A DNA stretch of 64,000 nucleotides, from assembly GCF_900091615.1 (NCBI RefSeq), contig NZ_FMIA01000002.1:3038001-3102000 (forward strand). Reading direction: 5' to 3'. Source of the DNA: Micromonospora yangpuensis (GTDB lineage: Bacteria > Actinomycetota > Actinomycetes > Mycobacteriales > Micromonosporaceae). The notes under the pieces are model-generated. The model did no database searches, was not told the DNA's origin, and was given only the letters and a program-made list of their open reading frames with translations. The position numbers and the translations under genes were made by a program. Shown in pieces: positions 15,158-22,811 of the stretch (position 1 is its first letter; every line of letters starts with the position of its first letter).

Positions 15158-16314
15158 AACAGCAGCACCGGCACGGCCTGTTGCCGACGGAGAACCACGA
15201 CGAACTCGCCCGGGAAACCTTCGTGCGGGCCCTGAAGGCGCACATCTCCACCGAGGTGACCCCCGGGGTCCGGGAGCTGTACGCGCACCGCGTCGCACCC
15301 CGCTACCAGCGGGAGATGGGTGTCCCGCCGCGGGACCGTGAGACGGTCCGCCGGGCGATGGAACCCGAGCCGTACTACCAGCTCTGGAGTTCGGTCCGGC
15401 GGGCGAGCCAGGACCTGCTCTGGAACGTGGTGGCCGACAGCATCGTCCGCCAGCTGGACGACCTGCGGGCGAAGGCGGAGCCGTCCGGGCGGGTGCGGGG
15501 CTCGCTCGAACTGGATCACGACTTCGAACTGCCCTGGTACTTCTGGGGCATCGACATCCACGCCATGCCCGGCGGCTACCGGGGCGAGTACGCCCCGGGC
15601 GACGTCACCGCCGGTGCGCTCTACGACCGGGGCGTCTACGTCTACGCCACCGGGCAGATGGGCGAGCTGAACGACGACTACGGCCAGTCGGTGGTGAACA
15701 ACTACCTCAAGCCGGAGCACCGGGATTTCCGGCCCCGGCGCATCCTGGAGATCGGCTGCGGGGTGGGCAACTCGACCCTGCCGTACGTGGACGCCTATCC
15801 CGACGCCGAGGTGCACGGCATCGACGTCGGCGCGGCCCTGCTGCGATACGGCCACGGCCGTGCCGAGTCTCTGGGCCGCAAGGTGCACTTCTCCCAGCAG
15901 AACGCGGAGGCCACCGCGTTTCCCACCGGGCACTTCGACCTGGTCGTCTCGCACATCCTGTTGCACGAGATGCCACCGGAGGCGGTCCGCGCGGTCCTGC
16001 GGGAGTGCCACCGGCTGCTCGCCCCCGGCGGGATGATGATCCACGCGGACTTCCCGGGCTACGCCGGCCTGGACCCGCTGGCGCAGTTCCTCATCGACTG
16101 GGACACCTGGAACAACAACGAACCGTTCTGGGGGCCGATGCGGGACATGGACCTGGTCCAGGCCGCCCGGGACGCCGGGTTCACCGGCGACTGCACCGAG
16201 CTGTCCTGCAAGCGGGACTGCGTCGAGGAGGTCTCCACCCCCACCGGCCGGGTGCTGCAGAGCGGTGAACGCCGCAGCAGCGGCACCCTGGCCTTGCTCG
16301 TGGGTCGGCGCTGA
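15154..16314 (+). CDS. SAM-dependent class I methyltransferase within the BMC operon
   Basis: A 386-residue protein starting at GTG 15154, which overlaps the previous stop. The Rossmann methyltransferase core begins near residue 195 with motif I ILEIGCGVGNSTLP, then an acidic motif II (VHGIDVGAALL), a motif IV region (FDLVVSHILLHEM) and LRECHRLLAPGGMMI. The ~190-residue N-terminal domain (HDFELPWYFWGIDIHAMPGG is a distinctive Trp-rich stretch) is not typical of small methyltransferases and probably forms a substrate lid. The substrate is unknown. In the context of a ureide-degrading metabolosome, N- or carboxyl-methylation of an intermediate is possible. A methyltransferase set among shell genes is unusual. 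Confidence 0.88.
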   Translation: MKQQHRHGLLPTENHDELARETFVRALKAHISTEVTPGVRELYAHRVAPRYQREMGVPPRDRETVRRAMEPEPYYQLWSSVRRASQDLLWNVVADSIVRQLDDLRAKAEPSGRVRGSLELDHDFELPWYFWGIDIHAMPGGYRGEYAPGDVTAGALYDRGVYVYATGQMGELNDDYGQSVVNNYLKPEHRDFRPRRILEIGCGVGNSTLPYVDAYPDAEVHGIDVGAALLRYGHGRAESLGRKVHFSQQNAEATAFPTGHFDLVVSHILLHEMPPEAVRAVLRECHRLLAPGGMMIHADFPGYAGLDPLAQFLIDWDTWNNNEPFWGPMRDMDLVQAARDAGFTGDCTELSCKRDCVEEVSTPTGRVLQSGERRSSGTLALLVGRR

Positions 16315-16315
16315 C

Positions 16316-16948
16316 ATGGCCCACAGCGCCGTCGAGCTGCGCACCTTCGCGTTCGTGGACCGGCTCCAACCGCAGATGGCCGCCCTGCTCGGCAGCGTGA
16401 TGTCGGGCGATCCGGTGGTCGAGGGGATGTCCGAGCTCTACCTGGAGATCTCCCCGGGCAGCGACGTCTACGCCCTGGTCGACGCCGCGGTCAAGGCTGC
16501 CGGGGTCCGCCCCGGTTCCCAGGTCGTCGAGCGGCAGTACGGCATGACGGAACTGCACTCGATGTCGCAGGACGCGGTCCGTCAGGCCGGTCAGACCATC
16601 CTCGACCTGCTCGGGTTCACCGAGGCCGACGCGCAACCGGCGGAACTGGTCTCGGCGAAGATCGTCTCCAACATCGACGCCTATCAGGCGCAACTGGTGA
16701 ACCGTTCCCGCAAGGGCTCACTGCTGGTGGCCGGCGAGTCGATGCTGGTGGTCGAGTGCCAACCCGCGGCGTACATCTCCGCCGTGGGCAACGAGGTGGA
16801 GAAGTCCGCCGGGGTCAAGATCGTGGACGTCCGGGGGGTCGGCCAGTTCGGTCGGCTGTGGGTCTCCGGGCTGCACTCGGAGGTGGAGTCGGCCCGGGAC
16901 GCGGTCCGCCGCGCCTTCGACACCAGACCCTGGTCGCACCGACGCTAG
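16316..16948 (+). CDS. BMC-T tandem-domain trimeric shell protein
   Basis: A 210-residue protein starting at ATG 16316, one base after the previous stop. It contains two BMC folds. The first is diverged (YLEISPGSDVYALVDAAVKA; VVERQYGMTELHS). The second is clearer (IVSNIDAYQAQLVNRSRKGSLLVAGESMLVVECQPAAYISAVGNEVEK, then VDVRGVGQFGRLWVSG and EVESARDAVRRAF). Three copies form a pseudohexameric tile that often has a larger, gated pore for cofactors. Length and domain order fit BMC-T. Whether the pore is gated, or is the single- or stacked-trimer subtype, cannot be read from sequence. Confidence 0.9.
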   Translation: MAHSAVELRTFAFVDRLQPQMAALLGSVMSGDPVVEGMSELYLEISPGSDVYALVDAAVKAAGVRPGSQVVERQYGMTELHSMSQDAVRQAGQTILDLLGFTEADAQPAELVSAKIVSNIDAYQAQLVNRSRKGSLLVAGESMLVVECQPAAYISAVGNEVEKSAGVKIVDVRGVGQFGRLWVSGLHSEVESARDAVRRAFDTRPWSHRR

Positions 16949-16967
16949 AGGAACGAGGTGGTTCGGC

Positions 16968-17255
16968 ATGCGTATCGCCCGGGTGATCGGCTCGGTGGTC
17001 AGCACCGTCAAGTCCGAGGAGCTGACCGGCGCCAAGCTGCTCGTCGTCGCGCCCCTGGGTGAGACGCACGCCGTGGAGCCGTACGTCGCCGTCGACACCG
17101 TCGGGGCCGGCCGGGGAGAGGTCGTCCTGGTCGCCATGGGTGGTGCGGCACGGCTGGTGCAACGGCAATCCAGTCAGGCGCCCGTGGACTCCACAATCGT
17201 CGCGATCGTCGACCGGCTGGAGACCGAGGCGTGGGTCAACTACGTAAAGGACTGA
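16968..17255 (+). CDS. BMC-P pentameric vertex protein (EutN/CcmL family)
   Basis: A 95-residue protein with the EutN/CcmL pattern: RIARVIGSVVSTVKSEELTG at the start, LLVVAPLG in the second strand, VAVDTVGAGRGEVVLVAMGGAARL in the middle (the family signature G-A-G-x-G-E-x-V-L) and DSTIVAIVDRLE at the end. Pentamers of such proteins cap the twelve vertices of the icosahedral shell. It sits between BMC-T and the second BMC-H, and its stop is one base before the next start. With BMC-H and BMC-T present, the locus has every class of shell component needed for a closed compartment. Confidence 0.97.
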   Translation: MRIARVIGSVVSTVKSEELTGAKLLVVAPLGETHAVEPYVAVDTVGAGRGEVVLVAMGGAARLVQRQSSQAPVDSTIVAIVDRLETEAWVNYVKD

Positions 17256-17256
17256 C

Positions 17257-17577
17257 GTGGACCTGTGGGATACCGGTGCCCTCGGCGTGGTCGAGACGCA
17301 CGGACTGACCGCCTCGATCGTCGCCGTCGACGTGATGGCCAAGGCGGCCCAGGTGCGGCTGATCGGCGTCCGCCGGATCGGCGACGGGATCGTGACGGTC
17401 TCCGTCGTCGGCGACATGGCGTCGGTGACGGCGGCGGTGGAGAGTGCCCGGCTGGCGGTCACCGCGATCGGCGGCACGGTCGCGTCGACGGTCATCGGTC
17501 GACCCGCCGTACCGACGGCGGTCCTGCGTGACGCCGGACCGGTCGAACCCCCCACCACCCGACCTGGGGAGCAGTGA
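17257..17577 (+). CDS. BMC-H hexameric microcompartment shell protein 2
   Basis: A 106-residue BMC-domain protein starting at GTG 17257. It follows the same fold as BMC-H 1 (ALGVVETHGLTASIVAVDVMAKAA; VTVSVVGDMASVTAAVESAR) but is clearly diverged. The pore loop reads RRIGDG where the first paralogue has EYIGGG, so basic and acidic side chains would line the central pore. The C-terminal ~25 residues (PTAVLRDAGPVEPPTTRPGEQ) are a proline-rich tail. The two paralogues probably give tiles with different permeability. GGGGAG upstream of the next ATG overlaps the 3' end of this gene, indicating tight operon spacing. Confidence 0.95.
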   Translation: MDLWDTGALGVVETHGLTASIVAVDVMAKAAQVRLIGVRRIGDGIVTVSVVGDMASVTAAVESARLAVTAIGGTVASTVIGRPAVPTAVLRDAGPVEPPTTRPGEQ

Positions 17578-17578
17578 C

Positions 17579-18385
17579 ATGCGTGGCTACGTCGGCCCGG
17601 CCGGGGCGCAGATCCACTACCGTGCCAGCGGTACCGGTGGCCCCGCGCTGGTGCTCTTCCACGAGTCGCCGCAGGCGTCCAACGTGTTCGAGCCGGCCCT
17701 GCCCGCCCTCGGCCGGTCGCTGCGCGCCTACGCCCTGGACACGCCCGGGTACGGGCTCTCCGACCCGCCCGCCGGCACCCCGGAGATCCCCGACTACGCC
17801 CGCCTGCTGCTCGACGCCGTCGACGCGCTGGGCATCGGCCGGTTCGCCGTCGCGGGGCAGCACACCGGTGCCTCGCTGGCGCTTGCGGTGGCCCACCTCG
17901 CCGAGCCCGGCCGGGTCACCCACGCGATCCTGTCGGGCCTGGTGCTGGACCGGGCCGAACGGGAACGACTGGGCGCGTCCTGGGCGCCGGACAAGCCGAT
18001 CGACCCGGCCGGTGGGCACCTGCGCGAACTCTGGGCCCGCTACCTCGACATCTGGGAGGGGCCCCCGGCACTCGTCAACCTCGCCGTGGCGAACATTGCC
18101 GCGGTCTTCGAGCGTTACAACTGGGCCTACCGGGCCGCCTTCCGGTACGACCCGACCGAGCCGCTGCGCACGGTGCCCTGCCCGGTGCTGCTGCTGACCG
18201 CGGAGCGGGACATGCTGGCCGGCGGCGACGCACTGGCCCGGGAGATCCGTCCCGACGCCACGGCGGTCCGGTTGACCGACACCACCGGTCAGCTGCCGTG
18301 GCGGGTGCCGGAGGAGTTCGCCGCGGTGGTGTCGTCCTTTGTCACCGGGCGTGAGCCGGGGGCCGACCGGGTCGGTGCCCGGTGA
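17579..18385 (+). CDS. Alpha/beta-hydrolase-fold protein lacking canonical Ser and His
   Basis: A 268-residue alpha/beta-hydrolase fold started at ATG 17579 with GGGGAG just upstream. The oxyanion region (LVLFHESPQAS), the DTPGYGLSDPP segment after strand 4 and the acid-turn region (LLLTAERDMLAGG) are as in the family. The nucleophile elbow reads GQHTG (His95) instead of G-x-S-x-G. Where the catalytic His is expected (usually GGHxPxxxxPEEF), this protein has TGQLPWRVPEEF. Two of three triad positions are therefore replaced. Either it is non-catalytic (a binding or scaffolding protein) or it uses different chemistry. Its position between BMC-H 2 and the flavoprotein, with a 4-bp overlap to the latter, ties it to the BMC pathway. 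Confidence 0.88.
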   Translation: MRGYVGPAGAQIHYRASGTGGPALVLFHESPQASNVFEPALPALGRSLRAYALDTPGYGLSDPPAGTPEIPDYARLLLDAVDALGIGRFAVAGQHTGASLALAVAHLAEPGRVTHAILSGLVLDRAERERLGASWAPDKPIDPAGGHLRELWARYLDIWEGPPALVNLAVANIAAVFERYNWAYRAAFRYDPTEPLRTVPCPVLLLTAERDMLAGGDALAREIRPDATAVRLTDTTGQLPWRVPEEFAAVVSSFVTGREPGADRVGAR

Positions 18386-19815
18386 GCGAGCAGGCGGACC
18401 TGCTGGTGATCGGGGCCGGCACCGCCGGTCTGCCGTGTGCGATCGAGGCGGCGCGGGCGGGGCTGCGGGTCGAGCTGGTCGACGTGGGTGCCGACATCGG
18501 CGGGACGCTGGGTGTCTCGGCCGGGCACCTGAGCGCCGCGGGCACCCGTCGGCAACGTCGGGCGGGCATCGACGACGACCCGGACCGGCACTTCGCCGAC
18601 GTGCTGCGGATCGGGCACCACCGGGGGGACCCGGCGCTCATCCGGCTCGCCGTCGACGAGGCCGCGGGGCTCGTCGACTGGTTGGACGACAACGGTTTCC
18701 CCTTCGCTCCGGGCACGCCAGTGGTCTACCACGGGCACTCCCCGTACTCCCGGCCCCGGACCTACTGGGGTACCGGGCACGGCCGGTCGATCCTGGAGAC
18801 CCTGCGACCGCTGCTTGCCGAGCAGGTCAGCGCGGGCCGGGTCAGCCTGCGGCTGGGCACGCGTGCCGCGGAGTTGACCACGACCGCGGGCGTGGTCACC
18901 GGCGCCGTGGTGCATACCGCCGAGGGCCCCCGCGAGCTCCGCGCCGGGGTCACCGTCCTGGCCTCGGGCGGGTACGGCGCCAACCCCGACCTGTTCCGTG
19001 CGCTGACGCCGAACCGGCCACGCCTGGTGACCAACGCGGCACCCACCTCGACCGGTACCGCGATCGAGTTGGCGGTGCCACTGGGCGGCAGCGTCCGCTT
19101 CGCCGACCTGCACACGCCCCGACTGGGCCTGTTGGAGCGCCGCTCCGACCCCGGCCGGGTGGACTTCTGGACCGAGCTGGCCCACCTCGCCCCGGCCGAG
19201 CGCCCGCCTCGGGAGATCTGGGTGAACTCGGCGGGGCAACGGTTCGTCGCCGAGGACCTCGACGACGTCACGCGCCACGAACGGGCCGTGCAGGAGCAAC
19301 CGGGGGCAGAGTTCTGGATCGTCTGTGACGAGCCGGCCGTGGCGGCGGGCGCGCCACTGGTACCCGCCTGGGGTGCCGACCGGTTCCGGACGGAGGCGCG
19401 CCGGGGGGACGTGGCGTGGGTCGCCGACGACCTCGCCGACCTCGCCCGCCGGGCGGGCATCGACGCGCCGGGGCTGGAGCGCACCGTGCGGGCGTTCAAC
19501 CTGGCGGTCGAGCAGGGGGTGGACCCGCTCGGTCGCCGGGTGTTGGGACATCCGGTCAGCCGACCGCCGTACTACGCGGTGCGGTCGGTGGCCGCGCTGC
19601 TGTGCAGTTTCGGCGGACTGGACGTCGACACCGACTTCCGGGTCCGGCGGGCCGACGGCACGGCCGTGGCCGGGCTGCACGCGATCGGGGAGGCCATCGG
19701 GATGGGCGCCACCAGCGGGGCGGCGTTCTGCGGCGGGATGGCGGTGACCCCGGCGCTGGCCTTCGGACGGCGGTTGGGCCGACGGCTGGGCGAGCGGACG
19801 AGTGTGGACCCCTGA
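18382..19815 (+). CDS. FAD-dependent oxidoreductase (fumarate reductase/KstD flavoprotein type)
   Basis: A 477-residue FAD_binding_2 protein starting at GTG 18382, which overlaps the previous stop. The dinucleotide-binding motif is LLVIGAGTAGLPCAIEAARAG with an acidic residue at the end of beta-2 (VELVD). The C-terminal FAD-contact region is AVAGLHAIGEAIGMGATSGAAFCGGMAVTPALAFGR. Relatives dehydrogenate C-C bonds next to a carbonyl (succinate/fumarate, 3-ketosteroids) or act as tricarballylate dehydrogenases. No haem or Fe-S domain is fused. It ends the first transcription block of the BMC locus; a second promoter/operator follows. The substrate is presumably a pathway acid or its CoA ester, by inference. 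Confidence 0.9.
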   Translation: MSEQADLLVIGAGTAGLPCAIEAARAGLRVELVDVGADIGGTLGVSAGHLSAAGTRRQRRAGIDDDPDRHFADVLRIGHHRGDPALIRLAVDEAAGLVDWLDDNGFPFAPGTPVVYHGHSPYSRPRTYWGTGHGRSILETLRPLLAEQVSAGRVSLRLGTRAAELTTTAGVVTGAVVHTAEGPRELRAGVTVLASGGYGANPDLFRALTPNRPRLVTNAAPTSTGTAIELAVPLGGSVRFADLHTPRLGLLERRSDPGRVDFWTELAHLAPAERPPREIWVNSAGQRFVAEDLDDVTRHERAVQEQPGAEFWIVCDEPAVAAGAPLVPAWGADRFRTEARRGDVAWVADDLADLARRAGIDAPGLERTVRAFNLAVEQGVDPLGRRVLGHPVSRPPYYAVRSVAALLCSFGGLDVDTDFRVRRADGTAVAGLHAIGEAIGMGATSGAAFCGGMAVTPALAFGRRLGRRLGERTSVDP

Positions 19816-19821
19816 CCGGCA

Positions 19822-19833
19822 TATGTATGCATA
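19822..19833. promoter_or_regulatory. Auxiliary operator-like palindrome
   Basis: TATGTATGCATA resembles the locus operator core and lies 64 nt before the perfect site at 19896-19907. It could be a secondary site that allows co-operative binding or looping. Confidence 0.4.
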
Positions 19834-19872
19834 AAGGCGCGGACGCCGAGTCCGTGCCGGCAAAAACAAGTG

Positions 19873-19907
19873 TTGACAGCGAGTGGTGCATCACTGTTGT
19901 ATACAAC
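19873..19907 (+). promoter_or_regulatory. Promoter/operator of the CoA-transferase-amidase-ABC operon
   Basis: A TTGACA -35 box at 19873-19878 is followed by an 18-bp spacer and TTGTAT at 19897-19902 as a possible -10. Overlapping it is the perfect 12-bp palindrome GTTGTATACAAC (19896-19907). The first start codon is at 19939. This is the best operator copy in the window. Confidence 0.75.
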
Positions 19908-19938
19908 GACCACTCGGTGGCTGCTATGAGAGGTGTTC

Positions 19939-21150
19939 ATGACTAGCGATCTGCACCACGAAGGACCGCTGCACGGCGTGCGCGTGGTCGAGTTCGGCTC
20001 CCTGCTCGCGGGGCCCTTCTGCAGCCAGCTGCTGGCCGACTTCGGCGCCGAGGTCATCAAGTGCGAGCCACCGCGTCAGGGCGACCCGATGCGCGAGTGG
20101 GGCCAGGAGAAGCCGCACGGCAAGTCGCTGTGGTGGCCGATCGTGGCCCGCAACAAGAAGTCGGTCACCGTGGACCTGCGCACCCCCGAGGGGCAGGACG
20201 TCGCCCGGCGGCTGATCGCCCAGTGCGACGTGGTGGTGGAGAACTTCCGCCCCGGGACGATGAAGCGCTGGGGGCTCGGCTACGAGCAGCTGTCGGTGGC
20301 CAACCCCGGCCTGGTCATGGTCCAGGTCTCCGGCTTCGGCCAGAACGGCCCCTACTCGGCACGCCCCGGTTACGGTTCCGTCGGGGAGGCCATGGGCGGC
20401 CTGCGGTACGTCGTCGGCGACCCGCAGACCCCGCCGAGCCGGGTCGGCATCAGCCTCGGCGACTCCCTGGCGGGCACCTTCGCCGCCCTGGGCGCGCTGC
20501 TGGCGTTGCGGGTGCGCGACCGGACCGGCCGCGGCCAGATCGTCGACTCGGCGATCTACGAGGCGGTCCTGGCGATGATGGAGTCGCTGCTTCCCGAGTA
20601 CGCCCTGGGTGGCCACGTGCGCGAGCGCACCGGCGCCATCCTGCCCAACATCGCCCCGTCCAACGTGTACCCGACCCGAGACGAGGGGCTGGTGCTCATC
20701 GCGGCCAACCAGGACACCGTCTTCCGCCGGTTGGCCGTGGCCATGGGCATGGCGGAGCTGGGCACCGACCCACGTTTCGCCAGCCACGCCGCACGGGGCC
20801 GCAACCAGGTCGAGCTGGACGAGATCATCGCGAAGTGGTCGGGGCAGCACGACACCGAGGAACTGATGGCGGTGATGATCGAGAACGACGTACCGACCGG
20901 GCGGGTCTACCGGGCCCCGGAGATGCTGCGCGACGAGCACTTCGCCGCCCGCGAGGCGATCGTCCGGATCGCCCACCCCGAGTTCGGCGAGTTCCCGATG
21001 CAGAACGTGGTGCCCAGGCTGTCGATGACCCCGGGACGGGTGAAGTGGACCGGACCGCGGCTGGGTGAACACACCGACGAGGTCCTGACCGACATCGTGG
21101 GCATGGAGACGGCCGAGATCGACGCGCTGCGCACCAGCGGCGTCATCTAG
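19939..21150 (+). CDS. Family III CoA-transferase (CaiB/BaiF/formyl-CoA transferase type)
   Basis: A 403-residue class III CoA-transferase, which exchanges CoA between a donor thioester and a free carboxylic acid. The ATG at 19939 is preferred over the GTG two codons upstream because GAGAGG lies 5 nt before it. Family landmarks are VVEFGSLLAGPFCSQLLADFGAEVIKCE, the nucleophilic Asp175 in GISLGDSLAGT and VVENFRPGTM. It begins a second operon of the regulon and is followed 12 bp later by the cysteine hydrolase. It probably activates the acid released by ureide hydrolysis, or a downstream acid handled by the HMG-CoA-lyase-like enzyme; the actual acid is not predictable. Confidence 0.94.
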   Translation: MTSDLHHEGPLHGVRVVEFGSLLAGPFCSQLLADFGAEVIKCEPPRQGDPMREWGQEKPHGKSLWWPIVARNKKSVTVDLRTPEGQDVARRLIAQCDVVVENFRPGTMKRWGLGYEQLSVANPGLVMVQVSGFGQNGPYSARPGYGSVGEAMGGLRYVVGDPQTPPSRVGISLGDSLAGTFAALGALLALRVRDRTGRGQIVDSAIYEAVLAMMESLLPEYALGGHVRERTGAILPNIAPSNVYPTRDEGLVLIAANQDTVFRRLAVAMGMAELGTDPRFASHAARGRNQVELDEIIAKWSGQHDTEELMAVMIENDVPTGRVYRAPEMLRDEHFAAREAIVRIAHPEFGEFPMQNVVPRLSMTPGRVKWTGPRLGEHTDEVLTDIVGMETAEIDALRTSGVI

Positions 21151-21162
21151 CGGCGGCGCACG

Positions 21163-21798
21163 GTGAACGATCTCCAGGGGGACTACCGCAGGGCGGGCTT
21201 CGGCGGCGGCCTGGGGCACGGATCGAGCCGCGCGCTGCTCGTGGTCGACCTCGTCCGGGCCTACCTCGATCCGGCGTCACCGCTCTACGCCGGCCAGCCG
21301 GAACCGCCGGCCCTGCGGGCCTGCGCCACACTGCTCGACGCCGCGCGGCGCCAGCACGTGCCGGTGATCCACACCCGGGTCGAGCTCGCCCCCGGTGGAC
21401 TCGACGGCGGCCTGTTCACCCGCAAGGTGCCGGCCCTGCGGGTCTTCGAACGCGGCGGTGAGTTCGCCGCCGCACCACCGGAGCTGGCTCCCGTCGCCGG
21501 TGAACCGGTGGTGACCAAGCAGTACGCCAGCGCCTTCTTCGGCACCAGCCTGGCCAGCACCCTGCGGGTGCTCGGGGTGGACGCGTTGCTGATCGTCGGC
21601 GCCTCGACGAGCGGGTGCGTCCGGGCAACCGCGGTGGACGCGTTGCAGCACGGGTTCGTCCCGCTCGTCGTGGCCGACGCCTGTCTGGACCGGGACCCAC
21701 GCCCGCACCAGGCCACGTTGTTCGACCTGGCCGCGAAGTACGCCGAGGTCCTGACCCTCGACGAGGCGATGGCGCTGCTCGGACCGGGAGGTGCGTGA
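21163..21798 (+). CDS. Cysteine hydrolase, isochorismatase fold, N-carbamoylsarcosine-amidase-like
   Basis: A 211-residue isochorismatase-fold hydrolase. The triad is visible as Asp29 (ALLVVDLVRAYLDP), Lys119 (PVVTKQYASAFFGT) and Cys152 (VGASTSGCVRATAVDALQHG). The VDLVRAYLDPASPLYAG stretch is typical of N-carbamoylsarcosine amidase and close relatives, which split an N-carbamoyl amino acid into amino acid, CO2 and ammonia. In the creatinine route an ATP-dependent N-methylhydantoinase (HyuA/HyuB type) makes the carbamoyl compound that this amidase hydrolyses. Finding both enzyme types here is the main argument for a hydantoin-like substrate. The GTG start is at 21163; the TGA overlaps the permease ATG. 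Confidence 0.92.
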   Translation: MNDLQGDYRRAGFGGGLGHGSSRALLVVDLVRAYLDPASPLYAGQPEPPALRACATLLDAARRQHVPVIHTRVELAPGGLDGGLFTRKVPALRVFERGGEFAAAPPELAPVAGEPVVTKQYASAFFGTSLASTLRVLGVDALLIVGASTSGCVRATAVDALQHGFVPLVVADACLDRDPRPHQATLFDLAAKYAEVLTLDEAMALLGPGGA

Positions 21799-22811
21799 TG
21801 CGGGTCCTCGGGTACGCACGACGGCGGTTGCTCTTTCTGCCGGTGGGCCTGCTGTCCGTTATCGTGCTGGCGTTCCTTTTGGTCAACGCGTTGCCGGGCA
21901 ACCCGGTGGGGGTCATCGCCGGCCCCGCGGCCGGCCCGGAGGAGTTGGCCGAGATCGAGCGCCGGCTCGGCCTGGACCGGCCCCTGTGGGAACGGTTCGT
22001 CGACTACGTGGGCGGCCTGGTCCGCGGTGACCTGGGATCGTCGTACTACACCGACCGGCCGATCCTGTCCGAGATCGCGCGGTTCGCCCCGGCCACCCTC
22101 GAACTGGTCTTCCTCTCGCTCACCCTCGCCGCCGTGCTCGGCGTGGCTCTGGGCACCGTGGGCGCGTACTTCAAGGGCACGCTTACCGACCGGGCCTCCC
22201 GGTTCGTCGTCACCACGTTCCAGTCGATCCCGGACTTCTTCCTGGCCCTGCTGCTGATCTACCTCTGCTTCTACCTCGCCGGCTGGGCACCGGCCCCGGT
22301 CGGTCGGCTCGGCCTGATGGACGAGCCACCGCCGACGGTCACCGGCGCGCTGCTGGTCGACGCACTGATCGCCGGTGACCTGGCCACCTTCCGCTCGGCG
22401 GTGGCGCACTCGATGCTGCCGGTGCTGACCCTGGGCATCTACTACTCGGCGTACTTCGCCCGCAGCACCTACGCCTCGCTGGTGCCCGCCCTGGAGTCCA
22501 AGCAGGTCGAGTTCGCCCGGGCCTGCGGCCTGCCCGAGCGGACCGTGCTCGGCTACGCCTTCCGGCAGGCCCGGACCCCGATCCTGACCTACGGCGGCAT
22601 CCTGCTCGCCGCGCTGCTCGGCGGCGCGGCGATCATCGAGACCATCTTCTCCTGGGGCGGCTTCGGAGAGTGGGCCATCGACTCCATCCTCCAACTGGAC
22701 ATGCCGGCCGTCCAGGGCTTCATCCTGGTCGCCGGACTCGGAACCCTGTTGGCCTTCACCGCACTGGACATCCTGGTCGCGGTGCTCGATCCGAGGGTGC
22801 GTTATGACTGA
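21798..22811 (+). CDS. Oligopeptide-type ABC importer permease (DppB/OppB-like)
   Basis: A 337-residue inner-membrane permease started at ATG 21798, overlapping the amidase stop (TGATG). It has the family start YARRRLLFLPVGLLSVIVLAFLLVNALPGNP, six hydrophobic segments and the EAA-loop region (VEFARACGLPERTVLGYAFRQA) that docks on the ATPases. With the DppC-like partner it forms the translocation channel for the ligand delivered by the lipoprotein encoded at 8181. An 8-bp overlap with the next gene indicates coupled translation. Confidence 0.94.
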   Translation: MRVLGYARRRLLFLPVGLLSVIVLAFLLVNALPGNPVGVIAGPAAGPEELAEIERRLGLDRPLWERFVDYVGGLVRGDLGSSYYTDRPILSEIARFAPATLELVFLSLTLAAVLGVALGTVGAYFKGTLTDRASRFVVTTFQSIPDFFLALLLIYLCFYLAGWAPAPVGRLGLMDEPPPTVTGALLVDALIAGDLATFRSAVAHSMLPVLTLGIYYSAYFARSTYASLVPALESKQVEFARACGLPERTVLGYAFRQARTPILTYGGILLAALLGGAAIIETIFSWGGFGEWAIDSILQLDMPAVQGFILVAGLGTLLAFTALDILVAVLDPRVRYD

